Source: Nostoc sp. NMS7
GTDB taxonomy: Bacteria; Cyanobacteriota; Cyanobacteriia; Cyanobacteriales; Nostocaceae
Assembly (NCBI RefSeq): GCF_017115085.1
Contig: NZ_JABXKJ010000263.1
Coordinates: 40,679-104,678 of the forward strand
Length of the DNA: 64,000 nt
Reading direction: 5' to 3'
Position 1 is the first letter of the stretch; the number at the start of each line of letters is the position of its first letter. Shown here in pieces: positions 34,136 to 41,594 of this stretch. A program made the position numbers and the translations under genes. The notes under the pieces were generated by a model. That model saw only the letters and a list, made by a program, of their open reading frames with translations. It was not told the DNA's origin and did no database searches.

Positions 34136-34165
34136 TTGTTAGGCAGGCGCTCCTTTCAACCCTCC
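34136..34165 (-). CRISPR. Delocalised short crRNA (self-homing guide)
   Basis: Reading leftward, GGAGGGTTGAAAG is a shortened copy of the 3' end of the CRISPR repeat, located 122 bases beyond the array toward the right end. The sequence that follows is GAGCGCCTGCCTAACAA. It matches the D-stem to anticodon-loop sequence of a bacterial tRNA-Val with a single mismatch at the wobble base. In such tRNA genes the preceding bases are GGTA, which fits the GTN PAM of Cas12k. V-K elements are known to use such guides to home to tRNA genes. Confidence 0.7.
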
Positions 34166-34287
34166 TGTCAAACTTCAAGATTATAAGTTTTAAAAACGAA
34201 CAAAGCTCACTAAATTATTACTCATTTCTAATTAGAAAGCTGTGAGCTTTGTTCAATCCTAAATCAATTGTTTTTAGTAGGGGAATG

Positions 34288-34763
34288 CTTTCAACCGACC
34301 CCTAGCCGGGATGGTTGTTGAAACCTTTCTGCAATCGGAAATTCCCCAGGATCTGCAATAACTTTCAACCCACCCCTAGCCGGGATGGTTGTTGAAACCC
34401 CATACTCGGACTTCAACTGCTGCCATGTAGTTAACCCTTTCAACCCACCCCTAGCCGGGATGGTTGTTGAAACAAGTCCACTACTTTCCCACTTTCTCAA
34501 TAGAAACTTCTTTCAACCCACCCCTAGCCGGGATGGTTGTTGAAACAATTGACCCTCAGATAAACTGCGGAATTGATCTTTCTTTCAACCCACCCCTAGC
34601 CGGGATGGTTGTTGAAACTCTTGATTCACTGCTGATTCGACCGGAAGTGAATCTTTCAACCCACCCCTAGCCGGGATGGTTGTTGAAACTTCACCGTAAT
34701 CATGCTCTGGATGTAGCATATAGAGACTTTCAACCCACCCCTAGCCGGGATGGTTGTTGAAAC
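34288..34763 (-). CRISPR. V-K CRISPR array, 7 repeats and 6 spacers
   Basis: Repeats are 37 bp and start at 34288, 34362, 34437, 34510, 34582, 34653 and 34727; spacers are 34-38 bp. On the transcribed (minus) strand the repeat begins GTTTCAACAACCATCCCGGC and ends GGTGGGTTGAAAG, the same as the Scytonema hofmannii CAST repeat. The repeat at 34288 carries one substitution, consistent with the leader-distal end. Adaptation genes are absent. I saw no spacer match elsewhere in the window by eye. Confidence 0.95.
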
Positions 34764-34949
34764 TCGACCCGTCTATACCCTTATTAGTACAGGCTTCCAA
34801 ACTTAAATTTGGCAGCGAAAGTACATAAATGGTTTTTCGTTCCTCTGACTAGAGCTTATCTTCATGTCTAAGAGACTGAAATTAAGGCCGGACAAAGGTT
34901 TTAATTTTTGGCGGGACTCCAGGGATTTTGCCCCCGCTTCGACACGCCA

Positions 34950-35208
34950 AAAAAATATTTGGAGAGTTCCCCCGACGAAGGGGGTGATTCAGTAGCCACC
35001 ACTGAGGTAATCCGCACCGTTGCTAGAACGGTTAGAGCTTAATAAGCCTTACTTCTTATTGCAGGGAGCGCACCTATCCTGTCTTGCGACAGCAGCATCA
35101 GAAGCGGGCAGCTACCAGGGCCAGAAAGCAAAACGGTCTGACAACCGTCAAACTAACCCAGATTTTTTACAGATTAGCTCCGAAAAGCATGAACTGCGGC
35201 GCTATTAT
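34950..35208 (-). ncRNA. tracrRNA of the V-K system
   Basis: Between cas12k and the array the minus strand reads ATAATAGCGCCGCAGTTCAT, later GGGTTAGTTTGAC, CCTGGTAGCTGC, GACAGGATAGGTGCGCTCCC, GTGGCTACTGAATCACCCCC and GGGGGAACTCTCC. These are the same landmarks in the same order as the ShCAST tracrRNA. It pairs with the repeat to form the Cas12k guide. The 5' end is set by similarity and the 3' end near the run of T is approximate. Confidence 0.85.
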
Positions 35209-35257
35209 TTCTATATTATATTTTCAAGGTTCAGTATTTCAACTAAAGCACCTCAAG

Positions 35258-37339
35258 TTAGCGCTGTTGATAAGCAAACAAAGCTAAATCTCTGGCTTGT
35301 TCGTGTTTAGTGTCTCTAATTGGCTGTGGCCCCATTTCAATAGATATTCCAATTTTTGCAGCTTGGATTTTAATACTCTCGATTAATCGACCATAGCTCC
35401 AGCGATGGACGCTGACAAGATAATCTTTGGCATAGTTTTGTTGACCTTCCTTGTAACCTGGAATTTTTTTCTCTGCTCTGGCTTGAACTTCGCTTTGAAT
35501 GATTTCTCGCATATCGCTGAGTTTGGGTAGAACAATGCTGCCAGCAGAGTAAGTTTTTGCGATCGCAACAATCGCATCTGCCAGTAATCTATCAACATAT
35601 TGTCCTAACTCTGATTCACCAGATGAATTTGGCGCGTTTTGTTTCTGAGCTTTGTGGCGTTCGTGTGAAAGGCGTTGCTGTTGCTGTCTTTGGCGGTTGA
35701 GAAGATTATAGTTGTCACCGAGTAGTTGTTTAACGCTGCGATAAGTCAAAACTTTATTGTTGGCAGCATCTACCACAGCAACTGTTGCTGGTTTATCTAG
35801 ACCTAAGCCTACACCAACCAGAATATTAGATTTTCCTTGATACAGAGGTTTACTGGGACGGCCAGGGAAGGGGTTGTTAAGTTTACGCCTCGTAGTTAAC
35901 TCTTTTTTTAGACGAGTTACCTGGTTCTTCTTTAAACTACCTTCTTGTTCCATTTTGCTGATAGTTTTTTCAGGCTGATTGATTTTCTCAGAGCGAACTA
36001 GTTCTGTTTCCTCTTGTGTCCACAAACGTGTTTCTATAGAACATTGAAGAATTAAGCGGTGAACCGTCCACGGCTTACCTTTACCTTTTCTTTCCTGCCA
36101 AAGCAGACGTGCAGAACGGAGAATAAACAATGCAGAAGAATATGTTTCATCGTCATCATGCCAAATTTGCCAGTCTTGACAGAAACGTTGAAAATAATGA
36201 AGCTGGCGAGAATCACAACAAACATAAAATTCAGGATTCTTGATTTCTTCCTTCAAACCATTAAACTTGACAAAGATACGATCTTTTTTGCTTTGTAGGT
36301 TCAACCAATTTACATCTCTATTGGAAGAGCATACCATTGTGAAATAAACATACTTAATTAAGTTGTATGTCCTTAATTTTAAAGCCAAATTCAAAAAATA
36401 TATTTGCCCTAATAGTATTATTACTCTCTTAGTTTCATCATCAATATAATTGGTAAACCAATCCAAATCTGTATTTGTTTCATAATCAATAGGATATGGC
36501 ATATAGCTATTTGCTTTTAAGAAGCTAGCTTGCCAAGACTTTGCCTCGTCTTCATTTAAAGGGACTTTTTTGGTCGCCTCTTCTAAAGTTACTAACCATT
36601 TTTCTGCTGTAATATCTCGACCTTTGGGTTTCTGACTTTTGATTTGGTTTCTTAAGCGTTCAATTTCAATTTCTTTTTTACGTTTATTTTTAGCATATTG
36701 TTGAGGGTCTTCATCAACTTTACTGACCTGACAGTTATTTTTAAGCAGATATGCAAGCGCACACTTGGATAGGCAGTCTTCCGTTTTATCGTAAGTATCA
36801 AATAACCCATTAAAAAGTGTGGTATTTGAATATATTTCTTTATTTTTTTTAGTCTTCTTGGCTTTTTTTGTTTTGGATTGCTTATTTTTCTCCTGACTGA
36901 ACTTGGTTAAAAACGAATCTAAAATTTCAGTAGCTTTGGCGCGAATTACATCTAAATTGCATTGACTTTCTTGCTGTAATTCTATATCGCTTTTCAACAT
37001 ATTTAACCAACGCTCTTTTCCTTCTATTTGGCGCTGTCGTCGCTTTTGTAAGGCGAACCAAGACTTATAAATTTCTTTGACTAGAGTAACTGCTGATGCG
37101 TAAAAACGACCTGGCTGGTCAGCAAAACGCTCTTGTATTTCGAGAGAATTGCATATTGTCTTGATAGTGTCTTTAGGTACTTGACCTTTTTCTAACCAAG
37201 TCTCGAAATTAGGATGCTTGTCTAGCTGTTCCAATAATTCGTTAATCAGTGGTGTGTTTTTCTCAGCCATCAGTTTCCACAAGAGGCGAAGAGTTGCTTC
37301 ATGAGCGACGAGACGACATTGAATAGTGATAACACTCAT
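35258..37339 (-). CDS. cas12k: Cas12k, RNA-guided target selector of the CAST
   Basis: This 693-residue protein begins MSVITIQCRLVAHEATLRLL, as in ShCas12k (639 residues). The RuvC region is naturally inactive: motif I reads LVGVGLGLDKPATVAVVD (about 507-524) without the catalytic Asp position of active Cas12, and the motif II region reads SIVLPKLSDMRE. It is therefore a DNA binder that recruits TniQ, TnsC and TnsB to GTN-flanked targets. Unlike ShCas12k it has a Lys-rich insertion at residues 151-168 (KNKQSKTKKAKKTKK). It lies 11 bases after the nuclease-like gene upstream, in one operon, with tracrRNA and array following. Confidence 0.95.
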   Translation of the reverse strand: MSVITIQCRLVAHEATLRLLWKLMAEKNTPLINELLEQLDKHPNFETWLEKGQVPKDTIKTICNSLEIQERFADQPGRFYASAVTLVKEIYKSWFALQKRRQRQIEGKERWLNMLKSDIELQQESQCNLDVIRAKATEILDSFLTKFSQEKNKQSKTKKAKKTKKNKEIYSNTTLFNGLFDTYDKTEDCLSKCALAYLLKNNCQVSKVDEDPQQYAKNKRKKEIEIERLRNQIKSQKPKGRDITAEKWLVTLEEATKKVPLNEDEAKSWQASFLKANSYMPYPIDYETNTDLDWFTNYIDDETKRVIILLGQIYFLNLALKLRTYNLIKYVYFTMVCSSNRDVNWLNLQSKKDRIFVKFNGLKEEIKNPEFYVCCDSRQLHYFQRFCQDWQIWHDDDETYSSALFILRSARLLWQERKGKGKPWTVHRLILQCSIETRLWTQEETELVRSEKINQPEKTISKMEQEGSLKKNQVTRLKKELTTRRKLNNPFPGRPSKPLYQGKSNILVGVGLGLDKPATVAVVDAANNKVLTYRSVKQLLGDNYNLLNRQRQQQQRLSHERHKAQKQNAPNSSGESELGQYVDRLLADAIVAIAKTYSAGSIVLPKLSDMREIIQSEVQARAEKKIPGYKEGQQNYAKDYLVSVHRWSYGRLIESIKIQAAKIGISIEMGPQPIRDTKHEQARDLALFAYQQR

Positions 37340-37350
37340 ATTATTTCCTA

Positions 37351-38682
37351 CTAACTTACAATCTCATTCAGACGAACTGCTTCATAAATTTCGGAAATAC
37401 TATTCCGAATCTCAACTCTCATGGCTTTGGCTTTTGCTCGAATTCCTTCCGCATTTTCTTGTACATAAGTTAGATGAGTATTAATCTTGGTGACATAATC
37501 TAAAGATGACTGAATTCGCTGAAGCTGGGCTTCTATAACTGTATAATCCAGTTGAGAGTTAACGATCTGCTGAGATGCCAACTGTTGGCGAATAATCAAA
37601 AATTGGATAGCGACATTTAATAGTTCATGTGTAGTAGCTACCCATAAACCCTGTTCACATATCCCTTGCCCCCATTCACCAATTTCGTGAGCTAAACCAT
37701 CACGAGTGCGACTTAGAAATATAGCAGTATTTGCTCCACGCTTTTCCATAGCTGTGCTTAATTGCTTAGAAATTTTTCCTCGACCCCATCGTTTAGATTC
37801 TCGGTTTCTCGCTTCAATAACTATTGACATTTCTGTTAGTGCTATTGAGTTTGCACTCAGCTTGATGAGAATATCTCCAGGTTCTTTATCATTACCAACA
37901 TGAGAAACCTCTGCGCCATAAAGCTTTGACCAATTTTGTAATTCTACAACCACAGCTTCTTCGTAAGTTGCTCCTTTAGCAATAGTTTGCTCCAGAACAG
38001 ACTCTACCACCTCTTTTTCTCGAATTTGTTTAGCTAATTGATCTACTTCGCTAGCTAATGGTTTAACTGCTTCCTCAACCACGGTTTTAACGGCTTTAAC
38101 TAAAGTTCCATTTTCTGTTATGACATTATTTAACGCCTCTAGAAATACGCCTTGTACCGAGCCAGAATACTGAGGATTTAACAAGTCCTGCAACTTCTTC
38201 ATCACGCCGCCAAGAGTTGAAGTCTCTTTCGAGGTGTCAATCTCCTGTTGAAACAATATTCTCACTCCTTCTAGTTGTTCGGTGAGAACTGCTTTGGTTA
38301 AATTAATTTGGTTTTGTATTAGAGCAAATACTTGACCATCATCTGTACTAAGTTGACTGATTAATCTTTGCTCAAGGGTTTCAGGTATAACCCCAACCGC
38401 TTTAGAAATATCAACAAGCAAAGACTCAAACTGTCGCTTCACAAATTCTGTGTCAGTAAGAGTTTGAACTCTTTGGAGGCAAAAGAATCCTACTTCAAAA
38501 GCATTTAGGCAAGCCTTTTCTTTTTCTGATTGTGGAAGAAGTTGCAGGTAGTCTATAGCTTCACGTAGGGGGATTTCCAAATCACGGACGAAAATACAAT
38601 TATCCATTACCTCGATTGTGCAAGGATTTTTGCTGATTTCAACGGTGCTGATTGAATTCATTAGACCTCTTGCCTGTTCCAA
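37351..38682 (-). CDS. Coiled-coil protein with PD-(D/E)XK nuclease-like domain
   Basis: This protein has 443 residues; an alternative start is the Met 7 codons in. Residues about 1-240 are helical and coiled. Residues about 250-365 read TYEEAVVVELQNWSKLYGAE, EPGDILIKL, MSIVIEARNR, GKISKQLSTAMEKRGANTAI and EIGEWGQGI. This is the G-D then E-x-(K/R) layout of a PD-(D/E)XK restriction-endonuclease fold. A long coiled coil ends the protein. It is transcribed with cas12k (11-base gap). V-K elements lack the TnsA nuclease, so the location is notable. Role could be defence cargo or transposition control; no activity is shown. Confidence 0.6.
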   Translation of the reverse strand: MEQARGLMNSISTVEISKNPCTIEVMDNCIFVRDLEIPLREAIDYLQLLPQSEKEKACLNAFEVGFFCLQRVQTLTDTEFVKRQFESLLVDISKAVGVIPETLEQRLISQLSTDDGQVFALIQNQINLTKAVLTEQLEGVRILFQQEIDTSKETSTLGGVMKKLQDLLNPQYSGSVQGVFLEALNNVITENGTLVKAVKTVVEEAVKPLASEVDQLAKQIREKEVVESVLEQTIAKGATYEEAVVVELQNWSKLYGAEVSHVGNDKEPGDILIKLSANSIALTEMSIVIEARNRESKRWGRGKISKQLSTAMEKRGANTAIFLSRTRDGLAHEIGEWGQGICEQGLWVATTHELLNVAIQFLIIRQQLASQQIVNSQLDYTVIEAQLQRIQSSLDYVTKINTHLTYVQENAEGIRAKAKAMRVEIRNSISEIYEAVRLNEIVS

Positions 38683-38845
38683 TTAGTACTTCTGTATCTC
38701 AGCCTAAGATTAACCTTGTAATCAGAGCAAGCGGTTTTTGGCGCAATTGGTAGTGAGTAGCGATCACCTCTGACACTTCAACTTGCTTTCAGAAAGGTTA
38801 CTTCTACCCAATAAAAGAGCAGGCACAGGTATTATATACCCTCGC

Positions 38846-39160
38846 TTATTCTTGAGGAAAGTCAGAGGGCAAGGTAATAATTCCCTTAACAACTAGCTGT
38901 TTGAATTGATTAATCAGGTCGGCTTGCCGCAAAATTCGGGTAACGTATTTTGGTCGTCGGCGAAACTCTGTCCCCCAATCTTTAACAGTTTTTGGGCTAG
39001 TACCTGTAACTTCCGCGATTGCATTAATGCAAGCTTTGCGATAATTACGTCCTGGTTCGTGAATAACCCAACGATGACAATACTCCATCGGTTCCAGGGG
39101 CAACTGACAGAGGGTATCAATTTGATGTTTGTTTTGGTGGGATTGCCTCCCAGTTTGCAT
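38846..39160 (-). CDS. Small HTH-type protein, paralogue A
   Basis: This protein has 104 residues from MQTGRQSHQNKHQIDTLCQL, chosen to match the length of its neighbour; the longer frame to 39280 is not needed. It shares PLEPMEYC, a central YRKACINAIAEVTGTSPKTV-KDWG helix-turn-helix-like segment, RRPKYVTRILRQAD and the end LPSDFPQE with the gene at 39308. It is probably a DNA-binding regulator in the position that other V-K CASTs give to CvkR or Arc-like repressors. It is not MerR-like, so equivalence is only by position. Confidence 0.6.
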   Translation of the reverse strand: MQTGRQSHQNKHQIDTLCQLPLEPMEYCHRWVIHEPGRNYRKACINAIAEVTGTSPKTVKDWGTEFRRRPKYVTRILRQADLINQFKQLVVKGIITLPSDFPQE

Positions 39161-39289
39161 CTTGAGCGTTCGTGAGTTACTAAGGGTTACAGCAACAGAG
39201 ATTTGTGGAGGTATCAAGCTACTGCACGCAAAACCCATGCTTGCTGACCTCAACTTAGGAAATCTCTGCCTATAGTACAAGTATTTTAG

Positions 39290-39302
39290 TCACGAATCAC
39301 GA
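39290..39302. promoter_or_regulatory. Operator-like site A
   Basis: TCACGAATCACGA, a direct repeat of TCACGA, lies between the two HTH paralogues, 130 bases upstream of paralogue A. It shares 16 of about 20 surrounding bases with site B in opposite orientation. Confidence 0.4.
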
Positions 39303-39307
39303 GTAAA

Positions 39308-39625
39308 TTATTCTTGAGGAAAGTCAGGAGGTAAGACTATTTTTTTGATTTGGTTGAGTTTATCCGCCATTCGTAAAATATGCGCTACATAATTGGGGCG
39401 CTTCTCGAAATTGGAACCCCAATTACCTATAGTCCTTGGACTCAGGGCGGTTGCCTCGGTGAGAGCGGCTATGCAGGCTTTTCTGTACCCCCGGTCATCG
39501 GGGGACATATCAACCCATTTTTTACAGTATTCCATCGGCTCCAAGGGCTTTTCACTGAGCGCGTCGATTCTATATTCAGCCCTTGGGCGAATGATGTCTA
39601 TGACCTTACTTGATCTGAGTAACAC
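39308..39625 (-). CDS. Small HTH-type protein, paralogue B
   Basis: This protein has 105 residues from a GTG (MLLRSSKVIDIIRPRAEYRI). It is related to paralogue A along its length: KPLEPMEYCKKWV, YRKACIAALTEATALSPRTI-GNWG, KRPNYVAHILRMAD and LPPDFPQE. The central part fits a helix-turn-helix. The perfect palindrome TCACGATTCGTGA lies just upstream of its start, between this gene and the divergent hsdR gene. Autoregulation and control of the R-M or CAST genes are plausible but not shown. Confidence 0.6.
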   Translation of the reverse strand: MLLRSSKVIDIIRPRAEYRIDALSEKPLEPMEYCKKWVDMSPDDRGYRKACIAALTEATALSPRTIGNWGSNFEKRPNYVAHILRMADKLNQIKKIVLPPDFPQE

Positions 39626-39631
39626 ATTTAC

Positions 39632-39644
39632 TCACGATTCGTGA
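39632..39644. promoter_or_regulatory. Operator-like site B, perfect palindrome
   Basis: TCACGATTCGTGA is located 7-19 bases upstream of the GTG of paralogue B, where a repressor would block its promoter or translation start. Confidence 0.5.
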
Positions 39645-39810
39645 CTATGTTAAAGATATTATGAGCCACGATGTATGTAGAAAAGTAGTGCGATCGCTGA
39701 TTATTGCTCAGGTCTTATTTGCATCTTGAATAACAAGGGTAATATTATTTTTTTGTGCGTAGACATAACTAGGTGTTAAGTTAGAAAAATAACTAGTAAA
39801 ATAGCAAGCA

Positions 39811-41493
39811 ATGAGCAATGAAGCTAATACCTGCCGTAAGTATGTTGAGCCAAAACTAAGAGATGCAGGGTGGGAAAAAGAGCCTCACGATTATACTGAG
39901 CAGTATTACTTCACTAATGGCAAAATTCGCCCGAAAAATAAGCGCCAACCTCGTGGTAAACGGAAGTTTACAGACTATTTGCTGCTATATAACGGAGAAT
40001 TTCCCTTAGCCGTGGTGGAAGCCAAGCGAAAACATAAAACACCAGATGAGGGACTGGAACAGGCAATAGACTATGCCAATCTTCTAGGGGTGAAGTTTGC
40101 TTATTCCACTAACGGACAAGGAATTGTAGAGTTTGATTTCATCACGGGTAAGCAGTCTAATGTGATGGAATCGTTTCCCAGCCCTGATGAACTTTGGCGA
40201 CGACTAACTGGGGAAGCAAAGGAACAAATTAGAGAGGACATAGCAGAAAAACTGTTAACTCCGTTTTATCCAATTCCAGATAAACCACTGCGCTACTATC
40301 AACGAAATGCTATTAATGCTGCACTAGCCGCAATTTTCAAAGGTCAAAAGCGCCTACTGCTAACAATGGCAACAGGAACGGGTAAAACTACTGTTGCTTT
40401 CCAAATAGTTTGGAAACTGTCAAGTTTGGAGTGGAATACTTCTGGAGAATCTCGTTCTCCTAGAATTCTGTTTTTGGCAGATCGGAATATTTTGGTAGAT
40501 GACCCGATGAATAAGGATTTTTCTGCCTTTAATCAAGAGAAAATTTACAAAATTCAGGGGGAAGCGAAAAAAGGACGTGACCTCTACTTTGCTATTTATC
40601 AAGCAATTGGTGATACACAATATAGCTTTGGACTTTACAGAGAATATAATCCTGATTATTTTGACTTGATTATTGTTGATGAGTGTCACCGAGGTAGCGC
40701 CAGGGATGAAAGTAACTGGCGACAAATTCTAGAACATTTTGAACCTGCGTATCAGTTAGGACTGACAGCAACACCGCTACGCGATGATAATGTTGATACC
40801 TATCGCTACTTTGGCAATCCCCTTTATACATATTCCCTCAAACAAGGGATTGATGATGGTTTCTTAGCTCCCTATCGAGTTTATCGAATTACTACCCGTT
40901 CCGATCGCGAAGGATGGCGACCTAACGCTGGACAGATTGACCGCTATGGAAGAACAATTCCTAATGAAGTTTATCTCACTCCAGACTTTGAGCGGAAATT
41001 GGTGAGAGAAGCCCGGACAAAGGCGATCGCACAACACATTACTGATTTTTTGAGAAGTGGCGATCGCTATGCCAAAACTATTGTCTTTTGCGTGGATGAG
41101 GAACACGTTAAGGCAATGATCAAGGAATTACGCAACCTCAACAGCGATATTACCAAAACAAATCCTGACTATATAACTCGCATTACCTCTGATGCTGGTG
41201 ATGTGGGTAAAGGACATCTCTACAAATTTAAAGATGTCTTAGATGAAACTCACATTATTGCTGTTACTGCTAAGTTGCTAACAACAGGGGTAGATATTCC
41301 CACCTGTAAAAATGTTGTGCTTGCCCGTGTTATTCGTTCAATGACAGACTTTAAGCAGATTATTGGGCGGGGAACCCGTGTACGAGAAGAACGGGGTAAG
41401 AGGTCTTTTAATATACTCGATTACACCAATAGCACGGTGTTGTTTGAGGATAGAATGGATTATATCGTCATGGCATTTGTCATGGAAGGCTAA
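39811..41493 (+). CDS. hsdR: Type I restriction enzyme R subunit, C-terminally truncated
   Basis: The protein has 560 residues against roughly 800-1100 for complete HsdR. The N-terminal nuclease domain has D55 (RKFTDYLLLY) and E70-x-K72 (AVVEAKRK). The helicase core has Walker A ATGTGKT (187-193), DECHRGS (290-296), TATPLRDDN, and motif VI QIIGRGTRV. The protein ends 30 residues after motif VI, so the C-terminal HsdM-binding domain is missing. It would normally translocate and cut unmodified DNA. With no HsdS and a broken HsdM next to it, restriction is very unlikely. Confidence 0.85.
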   Translation: MSNEANTCRKYVEPKLRDAGWEKEPHDYTEQYYFTNGKIRPKNKRQPRGKRKFTDYLLLYNGEFPLAVVEAKRKHKTPDEGLEQAIDYANLLGVKFAYSTNGQGIVEFDFITGKQSNVMESFPSPDELWRRLTGEAKEQIREDIAEKLLTPFYPIPDKPLRYYQRNAINAALAAIFKGQKRLLLTMATGTGKTTVAFQIVWKLSSLEWNTSGESRSPRILFLADRNILVDDPMNKDFSAFNQEKIYKIQGEAKKGRDLYFAIYQAIGDTQYSFGLYREYNPDYFDLIIVDECHRGSARDESNWRQILEHFEPAYQLGLTATPLRDDNVDTYRYFGNPLYTYSLKQGIDDGFLAPYRVYRITTRSDREGWRPNAGQIDRYGRTIPNEVYLTPDFERKLVREARTKAIAQHITDFLRSGDRYAKTIVFCVDEEHVKAMIKELRNLNSDITKTNPDYITRITSDAGDVGKGHLYKFKDVLDETHIIAVTAKLLTTGVDIPTCKNVVLARVIRSMTDFKQIIGRGTRVREERGKRSFNILDYTNSTVLFEDRMDYIVMAFVMEG

Positions 41494-41594
41494 CTAATTT
41501 TGGCATTGCTAAAAATTCTTTAAAATTAATACTCATTCTTGATAGATTTATTTGCTTGTATGACGATAATTTATGTTTTGATATATCTGAATAA

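Noticed and set aside
34291..34670. Two frames reading TTIPARGG and FNPPLAGMVVET repeats
   Set aside because: They are translations of the CRISPR repeats.
35020..35310. Plus-strand frames between the array and cas12k
   Set aside because: They lie on the opposite strand of the tracrRNA and have no family or ribosome-binding site.
37351..38682. Calling this protein TnsA
   Set aside because: The nuclease-like domain is embedded in long coiled coils and lacks TnsA architecture; V-K elements are known to lack TnsA.
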